Notes: generated by a model from the letters alone, not told the origin. A stretch of 64,000 bases of DNA from Maribacter sp. (GCA_011050675.1 DRFI01000023.1:270079-334078); one strand, 5' to 3'; positions 16,567-26,199 are shown, counted from the first letter of the stretch. Program-made: numbers and translations.

Positions 16567-17574
16567 ATGAAAGCAATAGGATACAAAGAGAACCTCCCTA
16601 TAGAGGATGTAAAATCTTTACAAGACGTAGAATTAGCAAAGCCAAAAGCAATTGGCAAGGACATTCTAGTAGAGATAAAAGCAATATCTGTAAACCCAGC
16701 AGATTATAAAGTAAGAGCAGGAATGCCTGTTGTAGGCGATGATTGGAAAATTATTGGTTGGGATGCTACGGGTATTGTAAAAGAAGTTGGAGATGATGTT
16801 ACGTTGTTTGAGGTTGGTGACGAAGTTTGGTATGCGGGTGATTTCACAAGACAAGGAAGCTATGCGCAGTTTCAAGTTGTAGATGAGCGTATTGTGGGCA
16901 AGAAACCATCTAGCTTATCTTATGCGGAAGCAGCGGCATTACCATTAACGTCTCTTACGGCTTGGGAAATGTTATTTGATAGATTAGAAGTTGCAAAGGA
17001 TGATGCCAGTAAGTCTATTCTAGTAATTGGTGCGGCAGGTGGTGTTGGTTCTATTTTAGTACAATTAACCAAGAAGCTTACAAAACTAAATATTATTGGA
17101 ACGGCTTCTCGTGAAGAAACTACAGATTGGTTAAAGAACTTGGGTGCAGACTCGGTTATTAACCATAGAAATAAATTGAGTGAGGAATTTGAAAAATACA
17201 AGCTACCTGCTCCTGATTATATTGTGAGTTTAAATGCTACTGAGCAACACGCAGATGAGATTGTAAAAGTGGTAAAACCACAAGGTAAATTCGGTTTCAT
17301 TGATGATCCAAAGTCTTTTAATGTGATGCCCTTTAAAAGTAAAGCTGTGTCTACACATATCGAATTTATGTTCACTCGTTCTATGTTCCAAACGGAAGAT
17401 ATGATTGAGCAACACAACATTTTAAATGAAGTTTCTAAGTTGATAGACAATGGAACTATTAAAACCACTTTAGGAGAAAATTTTGGAACTATTAACGCAG
17501 AAAATATGCGTAAAGCCCATGCTTTCTTAGAAACAGGAAAAGCAAAAGGTAAAATTGTTTTAGAAGGATTTTAG
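16567..17574 (+). CDS. Zinc-free quinone-oxidoreductase-like MDR protein
   Basis: 335 residues. Medium-chain dehydrogenase/reductase of the zinc-binding alcohol dehydrogenase family protein subgroup (ZADH/QOR-like): GWDATGIV (about 56-63), LPLTSLTAWE and the nucleotide-binding VIGAAGGVGSILVQL (about 155-169). It lacks the structural Cys cluster and catalytic zinc Cys of true alcohol dehydrogenases. Expected to reduce quinones or unsaturated carbonyls with NADPH. Likely co-transcribed with the nitroreductase upstream and the cupin gene 30 bp downstream. Confidence 0.88.
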   Translation: MKAIGYKENLPIEDVKSLQDVELAKPKAIGKDILVEIKAISVNPADYKVRAGMPVVGDDWKIIGWDATGIVKEVGDDVTLFEVGDEVWYAGDFTRQGSYAQFQVVDERIVGKKPSSLSYAEAAALPLTSLTAWEMLFDRLEVAKDDASKSILVIGAAGGVGSILVQLTKKLTKLNIIGTASREETTDWLKNLGADSVINHRNKLSEEFEKYKLPAPDYIVSLNATEQHADEIVKVVKPQGKFGFIDDPKSFNVMPFKSKAVSTHIEFMFTRSMFQTEDMIEQHNILNEVSKLIDNGTIKTTLGENFGTINAENMRKAHAFLETGKAKGKIVLEGF

Positions 17575-17604
17575 ACTCAATAAGTCAAAAAATTTATATA
17601 GAAA

Positions 17605-18072
17605 ATGAAAACTACACTTAAAATATTTCTTCTAGCAGCAATTTTTGCTGGTACTACGGCTAATGCACAGGTAAATACGATTGATTCTGTGGCGACCTCA
17701 AAAGTGCAGCATTTCAATTTTGATAAAATGGAATCGGAAACTATTGGCGAAGGTATTCAGCGTAAATGGTTTCATGGAGAAAAAGGTCAAATGACTATTT
17801 TCAATTTGGAGAAAGGCGCACATATTCCATGGCACCAACATCCAAATGAGCAGATTACATATATCATGTCTGGTAAGGTTAAAATTAAAACTATTATTGA
17901 TGGCAAAGAAGAGTTTGTAATTGTTTCTGGTGGCGAAGTAATTGTGTTTCCGGAAAACATACCTCATGAGTTTTGGGCTTTGGAGAAAACGGTTGATTTA
18001 GATGTTCATGTTCCTGTGCGCCAAGATTGGTTGTCCAAGGAACTTCCAGATTATTTAAAGAAGAGCGAGTAA
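17605..18072 (+). CDS. Secreted cupin-domain protein
   Basis: 155 residues. The signal peptide ends TANAQ (about residue 22). One cupin barrel follows: HIPWHQHPNEQITYIMSG is cupin motif 1 with the metal-binding His/Glu residues, and VIVFPENIPHEFWAL is motif 2 with its His. The protein should be periplasmic and bind a metal; the substrate is unknown. It ends 1 bp before the next gene, so the two are coupled. Confidence 0.85.
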   Translation: MKTTLKIFLLAAIFAGTTANAQVNTIDSVATSKVQHFNFDKMESETIGEGIQRKWFHGEKGQMTIFNLEKGAHIPWHQHPNEQITYIMSGKVKIKTIIDGKEEFVIVSGGEVIVFPENIPHEFWALEKTVDLDVHVPVRQDWLSKELPDYLKKSE

Positions 18073-18073
18073 C

Positions 18074-19180
18074 ATGAAAAAGCAACTAATTACACTTAGT
18101 ATACTACTTTCAGTTATGACTACAAATGCCCAGAAAACAGTTGCCAAGGCAGAAGTTTTTGCAACAGTAGATCAAGCTGTTGGGAATATTGCGTTTACTA
18201 ACGAGGGTGATTTGGTATATAGTCATCATCCATTTTTTGGTCCAGAAATTAGAGTGGTCAAGTTTGATAAAAAAACAAATACAACCACACCGTTTCCAAA
18301 TTTAGAATGGAATACACCAAGAACTACAGATGATAATTTTTTGAGTAATGTTCTAGGCATCCGTAATGATGAAAACGGAATTATCTGGATGTTAGACATG
18401 GCGCAACGTGATAATGTAACACCAAAAATGGTGGGTTGGAATACACATACCAATACATTGGAACGTATTTATTACTTACCAAAATCGGTAGTACCAGCAA
18501 TCTCACAACCTAATGATATGGTGGTAGATACCAAAAACGGTTATTTTATTTTAGCTGATGAAGGTATTGGTAATGGAGGTGATGGTAGAAAAGCGGCTTT
18601 TATTATTGTTGATATGAAAACTGGTAAAACACGTCGTGTTTTAGAAGGCACGCGCACTACGTTACCAGAAAACACACCAACGGTAATTGATGGAAAGCAT
18701 TTAGCTGTAAACGGTAAAGATTTATTGATTGGTAATGACGGAATTACTGCCGATGCTAATTTTGATTATATTTATTACGGTCCATTAAACGGCACCAAAA
18801 TCTACAGAGTTAAAACATTAGACCTTGTAAACGAAACTTTGACCGAAGCTGTGTTGGACAGCAAAATTGAAACCTATTCTGAAAAACCCAACAATGGAGG
18901 AATGTCCATTGATAAGGATGGCAATCTATATTTAACGGCTTTGGAAACGAAGAGTGTTGCTGTGGTTTTAGCAAAAGACCGAAGTGTTCACACGATGGTA
19001 AAAGATGATAATTTGGTCTGGCCAGATGGTGTAAGTTACAACCATGTAGATGGGTATATGTATGTATCTGCTGCACAGGTGAACAGAGGTGCCGCTTTTA
19101 ACAATGGCAAAAGCATTGCGACTAAACCTTTTTATATTTTCAGATTTAAACCTATAGTAGAAGGTGTTCCTTTTAGATAG
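18074..19180 (+). CDS. Secreted yellow/major royal jelly-related beta-propeller protein
   Basis: 368 residues. A signal peptide ends TTNAQ (about 19). The six-bladed propeller has motifs of the yellow/MRJP family (PF03022, relatives of SMP-30 and dopachrome-conversion proteins): LGIRNDENGIIWMLD, QPNDMVVD, ADEG and LVWPDGVSYNHVDGYMYVSAAQ near the end. Bacterial members are usually called L-dopachrome tautomerase-related, though activity is rarely shown. It is translationally close-coupled to the cupin gene; the operon ends at the terminator at 19225. Confidence 0.83.
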   Translation: MKKQLITLSILLSVMTTNAQKTVAKAEVFATVDQAVGNIAFTNEGDLVYSHHPFFGPEIRVVKFDKKTNTTTPFPNLEWNTPRTTDDNFLSNVLGIRNDENGIIWMLDMAQRDNVTPKMVGWNTHTNTLERIYYLPKSVVPAISQPNDMVVDTKNGYFILADEGIGNGGDGRKAAFIIVDMKTGKTRRVLEGTRTTLPENTPTVIDGKHLAVNGKDLLIGNDGITADANFDYIYYGPLNGTKIYRVKTLDLVNETLTEAVLDSKIETYSEKPNNGGMSIDKDGNLYLTALETKSVAVVLAKDRSVHTMVKDDNLVWPDGVSYNHVDGYMYVSAAQVNRGAAFNNGKSIATKPFYIFRFKPIVEGVPFR

Positions 19181-19224
19181 GAGTTTTAGTTTATACTTTT
19201 AAACTAATTGCAATTCCCCTAATT

Positions 19225-19252
19225 AAAAAGTCGCCTTATCGCGACTTTTTTT
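19225..19252 (+). terminator. Rho-independent terminator
   Basis: A 10-bp stem AAAAAGTCGC / GCGACTTTTT with a 6-nt loop, followed by further T residues. It lies 45 bp after the stop of the yellow-like gene and ends the nitroreductase-to-yellow operon. Confidence 0.85.
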
Positions 19253-19529
19253 ATACCCAATTCACTTATCGTGTTTTAATTATAGAAAAGGAAATACGTG
19301 ATATTGGGAATCTAAAAGAAAGATTTATAATTGAGTACTTGTGGGTGATTTTAAATCAAGAAATAATTATGCCCAATTTTTCACGAAACAATTTTTATTG
19401 TACTGTAAAAGAACTCTATAAATTTAAAAAATAGCACCTATACAATAAGTCATAGTTATTCTATCATTAATCCTGTAAATTGAAAAAGAAGATTTTAATA
19501 CCAAAAATCAGAACTTAAAATCATATATA
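19253..19529. other. Intergenic region before dps
   Basis: About 280 bp of AT-rich sequence with no open frame of note. A lone ATTCACTTAT near 19260 resembles the repeats of sites A-C but has no partner 21 bp away. No clear TAnnTTTG box was found for the Dps gene. Confidence 0.5.
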
Positions 19530-20003
19530 ATGAAAACGAATATTGGAATTACAGAAAAGAATAGAGCAAAAGTAGCCGAACATTTATCAAAAATATTGGC
19601 AGATGAATATGTCATATATACAAAAACGTTAAGGGCTCATTGGAATTTAGAGGGCATCGATTTTCATACAAAACATGTATTCTTTGAAGACCATTATAAT
19701 GCTATTAAAGAATTTACAGATGGAGTTGCAGAGCGTATTAGAAAAATAGGACATTATGCTCCAGCTACATTAAAGCAATTTTTACAATTAACACATTTGT
19801 CAGAAGAGATTGAAGGTGATAATTCTAGCTTAAACTATATGAAAGTCTTATTAGCAGACCATGATACGATCATAGTAGAGATTAGAAAAATCATACCAAC
19901 TATAGAAGATGATTTAGAAGATGTAGGTTCCGCAGATTTCCTTACTGGTCTTTTACAAGAGCATGAAGAAATGGCTTGGATGTTGAGAGCAAGTGTAAGT
20001 TAA
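19530..20003 (+). CDS. dps: Dps-family ferritin-like DNA starvation protein
   Basis: 157 residues, the normal Dps length. The four-helix bundle carries the intersubunit ferroxidase residues in AHWNLEGIDFHTKH (His37, His49) and TDGVAERI (Asp64, Glu68). Dps forms a 12-mer that oxidises and stores iron with peroxide and protects DNA. It precedes a zinc-finger/oxidoreductase pair by 52 bp in the same direction, consistent with a shared oxidative-stress role. Confidence 0.93.
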   Translation: MKTNIGITEKNRAKVAEHLSKILADEYVIYTKTLRAHWNLEGIDFHTKHVFFEDHYNAIKEFTDGVAERIRKIGHYAPATLKQFLQLTHLSEEIEGDNSSLNYMKVLLADHDTIIVEIRKIIPTIEDDLEDVGSADFLTGLLQEHEEMAWMLRASVS

Positions 20004-20055
20004 TTTTCACTTACTTTTTATGAATCTAAAAATCAATTTATAACATTCAAAAGTT

Positions 20056-20325
20056 ATGGAACAGGTAGCATGTAGCCATATTAGTGCTATTTCAGAATTA
20101 AAGGTTGCGAAAGAACATGTATGCGAAGAATGCGTAAAGCTTGGCGACGATTGGGTACATTTACGCACTTGTCAAGAATGTGGTGTTACACTTTGTTGTG
20201 ACGATTCTAAGAACAAGCATGCTACAGCTCATTTTCATGCAACAGCTCACCCGGTAATTAGTTCTGCTGAATATAATGAACGGTGGGTTTGGTGTTATGC
20301 AGATGAATCTTTTGTAACTTATTAA
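20056..20325 (+). CDS. UBP-type zinc finger protein
   Basis: 89 residues consisting of one zf-UBP-like domain. Paired metal ligands are CSHI, CEECVKLG, LRTCQECGVTLCC and the HATAHFHATAHPV His cluster. In bacteria this small domain commonly sits next to or is fused with the thioredoxin-reductase-like flavoproteins that carry an N-terminal sensor domain, as here: the next gene starts 8 bp downstream. The role is unknown; protein binding is likely. Confidence 0.88.
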   Translation: MEQVACSHISAISELKVAKEHVCEECVKLGDDWVHLRTCQECGVTLCCDDSKNKHATAHFHATAHPVISSAEYNERWVWCYADESFVTY

Positions 20326-20333
20326 TTTAAAGA

Positions 20334-21968
20334 ATGATTATGACAGATGCCAGGTTTCCAGAATTAACCAATCAGCAAGTAGAAAAATTAAAGGCTTATG
20401 GTACAGTAGAGTATTATGAAAAGCCTACGGTTATTTTAGATTTTGGAGATAAGCACTATGATTTTTTTGTAGTTCTTAAAGGAGGCATAAAGATTATTGA
20501 TCCTGATAAAGAAAAGGAAAGTGTTACGATACATGGCAGACATCAATTTTCGGGTTCTAGCAGTATTTTATCGCATCGTACAATAGGCGTATGTGGTGAA
20601 ACTTTAGATGATACTCAAGTAATACGTATTAAACCAGATCAACTAAAAAGTGCCATAGCTAAGTTTAGTGATATTAGTGATTTACTTCTTAATGCTTTTT
20701 TATTACGTGAAGACAGTTTAAAGAATAGTATTCAAGGGGTTAGACTAGTTGGGTCAGAACACTCAAATGAAACTTATGCTATTCGTGATTTCATGGATAA
20801 GAACGACATCTTATATACTTTCATAGATTCGGATAAAGAAGAGGGGCTTATAAAAATCTTAGAAGCATTTAATCTTACAAAATCAGATTTACCGGTATTG
20901 ATTGATAGTCAAAATGAAATATCTATTCGTCCGTCGATTGATGAAATTGGTGAATGCTCGGGTGTTAGATTAATATTGGATGATGAGATTTATGATGTAT
21001 TGGTAATTGGTGCTGGTCCTGCTGGTTTAGCTGCTAGTGTTTATGCATCTTCCGAAGGACTAAAAGTATTAACTATTGATAGCTCTTCACCTGGCGGACA
21101 AGCTGGAAAAAGCTCTAAAATTGAGAATTACCTTGGTTTCCCTACGGGAATTTCTGGTAGAGATTTAGCCAATAATGGTTATATACAAGCTCAAAAATTT
21201 GGGTGTACCATTTCAGTACCACATAAGGTTGAAAGCATTAAGCGTAAAGGAGGTATTTATGAAATTGACGCCAGTAATACTTCACCACTAAAAGCCAAAA
21301 CAGTGATTGCTGCTACTGGTGCCGCTTACCGTAGATTACCTTTAGACGAAATTGAAAAATTTGAAGGAGCAGGTATCTACTACAGTGCAACTTCTATGCA
21401 TGCCAATATGTGCAAACAAAGCGAAATAGGAATTGTAGGTGGAGGAAACTCTGCAGGTCAGGCTGCCTTATTTTTAGCAAATTATGCTAAAAAAGTCTAT
21501 GTAATTATTAGAAACGAACACTTAGGTGCTAAAATGAGTGATTATTTGGTACAACGAATAATTGCATGCGAAAACATAGAAGTATTGACCAATAGCAATG
21601 TCGTGAAAGTTGATGGAGACACCTATTTAGAAAAGGTAGAAATTCAAAGAAACGAATCTCTTGTAGAAAATAATATTATGTACCTATTTACTTTTGTAGG
21701 TGCTAAACCTTGTACCGAGTGGCTAAATAATATTATCGATACCGATGAAAAAGGTTTTGTACACACCGGACTCAATATTTGTGATTATGCTTTGAACAAT
21801 GAAACTGAATTTACCAAACGAAAACCTTATACTTTTGAAACCAGTTTACCTGGTCTTTTCGCTGTCGGCGATGTACGCTCTGGTTCTGTTAAACGTGTGG
21901 CTTCTGCCGTAGGAGAAGGGTCTATTGTGGTAAGTGATATTCATAAATTTCTTGCGCATCTTAATTAA
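20334..21968 (+). CDS. Cyclic-nucleotide-binding / glutaredoxin-like / thioredoxin-reductase-like fusion
   Basis: 544 residues with three parts. Residues about 1-130 form a CRP-type cyclic-nucleotide-binding barrel; about 140-215 a glutaredoxin/thioredoxin-like segment; about 220-544 an FAD/NADPH oxidoreductase with [11 protein letters not shown] and IVGGGNSAGQAAL dinucleotide-binding loops and the C-terminal FAVGDVRSGS FAD motif. The redox-active CxxC of true thioredoxin reductases is absent: the position reads YYSATSMHANMC. The type is known in several phyla and probably acts with another electron acceptor. ATG 20334 is used; an ATG at 20340 is an alternative. Operon with the zinc finger gene. 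Confidence 0.88.
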   Translation: MIMTDARFPELTNQQVEKLKAYGTVEYYEKPTVILDFGDKHYDFFVVLKGGIKIIDPDKEKESVTIHGRHQFSGSSSILSHRTIGVCGETLDDTQVIRIKPDQLKSAIAKFSDISDLLLNAFLLREDSLKNSIQGVRLVGSEHSNETYAIRDFMDKNDILYTFIDSDKEEGLIKILEAFNLTKSDLPVLIDSQNEISIRPSIDEIGECSGVRLILDDEIYDVLVIGAGPAGLAASVYASSEGLKVLTIDSSSPGGQAGKSSKIENYLGFPTGISGRDLANNGYIQAQKFGCTISVPHKVESIKRKGGIYEIDASNTSPLKAKTVIAATGAAYRRLPLDEIEKFEGAGIYYSATSMHANMCKQSEIGIVGGGNSAGQAALFLANYAKKVYVIIRNEHLGAKMSDYLVQRIIACENIEVLTNSNVVKVDGDTYLEKVEIQRNESLVENNIMYLFTFVGAKPCTEWLNNIIDTDEKGFVHTGLNICDYALNNETEFTKRKPYTFETSLPGLFAVGDVRSGSVKRVASAVGEGSIVVSDIHKFLAHLN

Positions 21969-22185
21969 AAGTTTATTATAAATTCCTAGCAAAATTCATG
22001 GGAATTTTATTGTTTTAAAAGGGATGCATCACATTAAAATCAAATATGATAGCCAATAAATACATGTACAATGCTTCGTATTTTCAATAGAAAAATAATA
22101 TTCAAAACAATTTTTTAAAGTTGAGATTAATTTAATATTATTTTCAACTTTTATAATATTCTAAAAATTGCCAAATATTTCAAAA

Positions 22186-22193
22186 TAACTTTG
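22186..22193 (+). promoter_or_regulatory. -7 promoter element before the MarC gene
   Basis: TAACTTTG fits TAnnTTTG exactly, 51 bp before the ATG at 22245. A TTG at 22168-22170 lies somewhat close for a -33 element. Confidence 0.5.
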
Positions 22194-22244
22194 GAATTTT
22201 AACAAGAAATGAAGTTCTTGCACGATTAAATTTTGCTCAAAATA

Positions 22245-22871
22245 ATGGATGATTTAATTACATTTTCTATTGCTGTTTTTACTGGCTTTTTCGCTATTAC
22301 AAACCCAATTTCTAACATGACCGTTTTTTTGTCGTTGACCCAAGGGGCAGACGAAAAAACCAAAGCTGATATCAATAAAAGGGCCAATATTATTGCCTTT
22401 ATCATTGTACTAGTATTTGTTCTACTTGGCAAGTATATTTTCGAGCTTTTTAATATTAGTATTCCTGCATTTAAAATTACAGGTGGTATACTAATATTTT
22501 ATATTGGTTTTGAAATGCTTCAGTCAAAACAGTCTAATGTTAAAAACATAAAGCATGTAAATATTGATGAGAATATTGCGGTTTCACCATTGGCCATCCC
22601 AATTTTAGCAGGTCCAGGTACCATCGTTACCGCTATGAACTTTGTATCTAGTGCACAACCAGTCCACATTGCAATAGTTATCTCTGTATTTGCATTCATG
22701 AGCTTGTTAACTTATTTCACCTTTAGACTTAGTAATTTAATTGTACGTTTAGTTGGTTATAACGTAATATCTGTAATTGGTAAAATTATGGGTCTAATCA
22801 TTGCAATCATTGGTACAGGTATGATTATAGAGGGTATTAAAATATCCTTCAATTTGATTACTAATCAATAA
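22245..22871 (+). CDS. MarC-family integral membrane protein
   Basis: 208 residues from ATG 22245; a TTG at 22233 could add four residues but the ATG is preferred. Six hydrophobic helices are evident. Family marks are FAITNPISNMTVFLSLTQG near the N-terminus and PLAIPILAGPGTIVTAM in the middle (about 118-134). MarC/UPF0056 proteins are inner-membrane proteins of uncertain transport function. It lies 35 bp before the KefF-like gene and may share a transcript with it. Confidence 0.88.
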   Translation: MDDLITFSIAVFTGFFAITNPISNMTVFLSLTQGADEKTKADINKRANIIAFIIVLVFVLLGKYIFELFNISIPAFKITGGILIFYIGFEMLQSKQSNVKNIKHVNIDENIAVSPLAIPILAGPGTIVTAMNFVSSAQPVHIAIVISVFAFMSLLTYFTFRLSNLIVRLVGYNVISVIGKIMGLIIAIIGTGMIIEGIKISFNLITNQ

Positions 22872-22906
22872 ACTGCTTTAACAATCTTTCGTTAACTTAC
22901 TGTAAC

Positions 22907-23437
22907 ATGAAAAAAGTCCTTGTTTTATTTGCTCATCCAAAGTTTGAGAAATCAAGGGCGAATTTGGTTTTAGTAAATCATATAAAAGATAAGGAAGGAG
23001 TAACATTCCGTGATTTGTACGAAGAATATCCTGATTTTCTTATTGATGTTCCTTTTGAAAAGAAATTATTAGAACAGCATGATGTTATCATTTGGCATCA
23101 TCCTATGTACTGGTATAGCTGTCCGCCATTGCTAAAACAATGGATCGATATGGTTTTAGAATTTAATTGGGCTTACGGACCTAATGGTAAGGCACTAAGT
23201 TCTAAAATATGCTTAAACGTCATAACCACAGGTGGTAGTAAAGAATTATATTGTACCCAAGGTATTAATAGTTATACAATTACTGAGTTTTTGAGACCTT
23301 TTGAACAAACTGCAAATTTATGTCTCATGAACTACAATAAGCCTTTTACCGTCATGGGTACTTATAAATTAACAGATGTTGAACTTGAAGTTTATGGTAC
23401 GCAATATAGTTCTCTAATTGATAGCTTGCAGCAATAA
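22907..23437 (+). CDS. KefF-like NAD(P)H quinone oxidoreductase
   Basis: 176 residues with a flavodoxin-like fold: LVLFAHPKFEKSRAN (FMN phosphate loop), IIWHHPMYWYSCPPLLKQWID (about 63-83) and TTGGSKELY. This is the NQO/MdaB/KefF group, whose members act as FMN-dependent quinone reductases and as ancillary subunits of Kef K+ efflux channels. The Kef-type transporter gene follows 61 bp downstream, so it is very likely the ancillary subunit. Confidence 0.9.
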   Translation: MKKVLVLFAHPKFEKSRANLVLVNHIKDKEGVTFRDLYEEYPDFLIDVPFEKKLLEQHDVIIWHHPMYWYSCPPLLKQWIDMVLEFNWAYGPNGKALSSKICLNVITTGGSKELYCTQGINSYTITEFLRPFEQTANLCLMNYNKPFTVMGTYKLTDVELEVYGTQYSSLIDSLQQ

Positions 23438-23498
23438 AATATCCGTATTAATCTTATAAAGATTTTGCTTTTTACACGCTTACACTAAACCAACCAAA

Positions 23499-25397
23499 AT
23501 GACCGGCAGTATACTTTTCGACGCAATTGTTTTCTTACTGGGAGCAATAATATGCGTTTCAATAGCAAAACGATTTGGACTAAGCTCTGTTATAGGCTAT
23601 TTAATGGCAGGTGTTCTTATTGGTCCTTATGTATTAGGTTTTATTGGTGAAGAAGGTGAAGACATTCTCCATTTCGCTGAATTCGGTGTTGTGGTTATGC
23701 TTTTTTTAATTGGACTGGAAATCGAGCCCAAAAATTTCTGGAACATGCGAAAGACGATTGCCGGCATGGGTGGCTTGCAAGTTGCGGGCACCATGGTTCT
23801 TTCTTATTTCTTCTTTTATCTTATTGGTTTTGAATGGAAAGTAGCATTGGTAACTTCTATGGCCGTAGCATTATCTTCAACTGCAATTGCCATGCAGACT
23901 ATTAAAGAAAAGGGGCTAATGGAAACCACTTTTGGCAATTCAGCTTTTTCAATTTTATTATTTCAAGATATCATTGTTATTTTCATGTTAGGTGCAATTC
24001 CTTTACTAGCTAATACAGATAAAGAATCAACTACAACAACTCATGAAGCTGCTGGTAATCTTTTAGATACCCTACCAATGGGTTACCAGACCTTGGCGAT
24101 TATTCTATCGGTAGTATTGATTATTGGTGCAGGGCAATATTTAATTGTACCAATGCTTCGTAAGGTTGCACAAACAGGTGTACGCGAACTTTTAATAGCA
24201 TCGGCATTATTAATTGTTTTTAGTATTTCCTTTTTAATGGAATACGTGGGTCTTTCACCTGCATTAGGAGCTTTTTTAGGTGGTGTAGTGTTATCGAGCA
24301 GCGAATATAAACATGAGCTTGAAAGTACCTTAGAACCTTTTAAAAACCTATTATTAGGTTTGTTTTTTATCGCAGTAGGGGCTTCCATAAACTTTGTAGT
24401 TATAGCCAAAATGCCGTTGACCATTGGCGGAATTTTAATAGCCGTAATTTTAATAAAAGCATTGGTTCTTTTTATTACTGGAAGTGTATTTAAAATGAAG
24501 CTTGACCAGAAAATGTTGTTAACCTTTAGCTTGGCACAAATAGGGGAGTTCGCCTTTGTTTTATTATCCTTTGCTTTTCAGTTAAATATTCTTGAACAAG
24601 AACAAATGGATATTCTATTGGTAATAACAGCCCTTACCATGTCTTTTACACCAATTATCAGCATAATAAATGAACGATTAATTCTACCAAGAATAGGCAC
24701 CAAGGAATCTATAAAACGACCTATGGATCATATAGCCAAATCGCAAAATGTTATTTTAGTAGGGTTCGGTCATTTTGGAAGTACTGTTGGGCGCTTTTTA
24801 AGATCTCACGGTATAGAAGCTACGATATTGGACCAAGATTCGAACAGGGTAGACTTTCTTCGTAAAATGGGATTTGAAGTATATTATGGTGATGCCACAC
24901 GTATAGATTTATTAGAATCTGCAGGTATCGCACAAGCTAAAATACTAATCTGCGCTATAGATAACCCTAGTATAACTCAAGAAATAACGAAATTGGTTAA
25001 AGAGAAATACCCCCATGTAGAACTCATGATACGGGCACAGAACAGATATGATGCTTATGAATTATTGAATATGGGCATGGAAAACATCTACCGAGAATCT
25101 TTAGACACTTCGCTATCTTTAGCTAAAGATGTTCTTAGTAAGTTAGGTTTTAGAAAATACACGTTAAACCAGCAGGTGCAAAATTTCATTAAATACGATG
25201 AGAGTAGCTTAAGACGATTGGCTGCAGAACCTAAGCAAGGCGATAATTATATTTTTAAAGCTAGAAAAGAATTAGAAGAGCAAGAAAGATTACTTAACGA
25301 AGATTTTAAAAGAGGTATTGTAGAATACGATAATCATTGGGATAGTGAGTCTATACGAAAAGTACTAGAAGACCAACAAAAGGACAATCCTTCATAA
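23499..25397 (+). CDS. CPA2-family monovalent cation:proton antiporter / Kef-type K+ efflux protein
   Basis: 632 residues. The first about 395 form the 12-13 helix Na_H_exchanger domain, with SVIGYLMAGVLIGP, IGLEIEP, SSTAIAMQ and LSPALGAFLGGVVLSSSEY. A cytoplasmic RCK/TrkA-N domain follows at about 408-530 (ILVGFGHFGSTVGRFL, GDATRIDLLESAG), then a charged C-terminal tail. This is the KefB/KefC architecture: K+/H+ exchange gated by nucleotides or electrophile adducts. The KefF-like subunit is encoded just upstream. Confidence 0.92.
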   Translation: MTGSILFDAIVFLLGAIICVSIAKRFGLSSVIGYLMAGVLIGPYVLGFIGEEGEDILHFAEFGVVVMLFLIGLEIEPKNFWNMRKTIAGMGGLQVAGTMVLSYFFFYLIGFEWKVALVTSMAVALSSTAIAMQTIKEKGLMETTFGNSAFSILLFQDIIVIFMLGAIPLLANTDKESTTTTHEAAGNLLDTLPMGYQTLAIILSVVLIIGAGQYLIVPMLRKVAQTGVRELLIASALLIVFSISFLMEYVGLSPALGAFLGGVVLSSSEYKHELESTLEPFKNLLLGLFFIAVGASINFVVIAKMPLTIGGILIAVILIKALVLFITGSVFKMKLDQKMLLTFSLAQIGEFAFVLLSFAFQLNILEQEQMDILLVITALTMSFTPIISIINERLILPRIGTKESIKRPMDHIAKSQNVILVGFGHFGSTVGRFLRSHGIEATILDQDSNRVDFLRKMGFEVYYGDATRIDLLESAGIAQAKILICAIDNPSITQEITKLVKEKYPHVELMIRAQNRYDAYELLNMGMENIYRESLDTSLSLAKDVLSKLGFRKYTLNQQVQNFIKYDESSLRRLAAEPKQGDNYIFKARKELEEQERLLNEDFKRGIVEYDNHWDSESIRKVLEDQQKDNPS

Positions 25398-25591
25398 ATT
25401 AAGCTCTCAAATTACAATTTGCTTAAAAAAGCAGATTTTATACTTCTATAAAATTCAAAGATTCGTAGACAGAATTCACTTACTGGTCTATTTCTACTTC
25501 ATTTGCGCGTTTTCAGATTAAACCACCACTACAATTACATGTCAAAGTATTGAACGTAAAAATAAAAGTTTAACCTTTTAAATTTAAAACG

Positions 25592-26176
25592 ATGAAAACA
25601 AATACTAAAACATACGTAGTACTAGGTTTATTTTTAGTCGCATTTGCATTGCCAAGTACAGCACAAACACGCAAACGAACAACTACTAAAACAACAGTTT
25701 CGAGAACGGTAACAAAAACACCAGGCAGAGTTTCTAGTAAAAAAGTTGTGTACCGAACACCAACTAAAAAAGTGGTATCGGTAAGAACAGTCCCTAATAG
25801 AACGGTGGTTAAGCATAATGGTCAAGATTACTATTATTCCAATAATAGATACTATACAGCCTCTAGAGGTAGGTATATAGCTATAGCTCCAAAGGTTGGG
25901 TTTAGAATAAGAACCTTACCATCTAATTCTGTAAGGGTAAATTACAATAACCATGTATATTTTAATGTGGGCGGCACATTCTATCAACAAGCTAATTCTC
26001 AATATGAGGTTGTTGATCCAGAAATTGGAACTTTAGTTTATGAATTACCAGATGGGTATGAGAAAGTAACAATTGACGGTTTAACTTACTACGAGTATTC
26101 TAATATACTTTACGAGAAAGTTCAAGTAGATGGTTCTAGAGCTTACGAAGTTGTAGGTATCATTGATATGGAATAA
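25592..26176 (+). CDS. Secreted DUF6515-like protein
   Basis: 194 residues. A signal peptide ends PSTAQ (about 24), followed by a Lys/Arg/Thr/Val-rich basic linker (about 26-75), then a Tyr-rich beta region with repeated short motifs (YYYSNNRYYT, VYFNVGGTFYQQ, LTYYEYSNILYEKV). This layout is that of DUF6515 proteins, common in Bacteroidota and of unknown function. It stands alone with its own terminator. Confidence 0.75.
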   Translation: MKTNTKTYVVLGLFLVAFALPSTAQTRKRTTTKTTVSRTVTKTPGRVSSKKVVYRTPTKKVVSVRTVPNRTVVKHNGQDYYYSNNRYYTASRGRYIAIAPKVGFRIRTLPSNSVRVNYNNHVYFNVGGTFYQQANSQYEVVDPEIGTLVYELPDGYEKVTIDGLTYYEYSNILYEKVQVDGSRAYEVVGIIDME

Positions 26177-26199
26177 TATTTTTTTAGGTTTAAATTCAG

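Noticed and set aside
9514..19180. Biosynthetic gene cluster made of the many reductases
   Set aside because: No scaffold-forming enzyme (PKS, NRPS, terpene synthase, ligase); promoters and families fit separate stress-detoxification operons.
19257..19269. Single CCAATTCACTTAT resembling the regulon repeat
   Set aside because: No second copy at plus or minus 21 bp and no promoter element at the expected distance.
25453..25483. ATTCAAA and ATTCACT 21 bp apart upstream of the DUF6515-like gene
   Set aside because: The spacing fits the site A-C class, but the first copy is poor, no TAnnTTTG element starts 28 nt downstream (25512), and the distance to the ATG is much longer.
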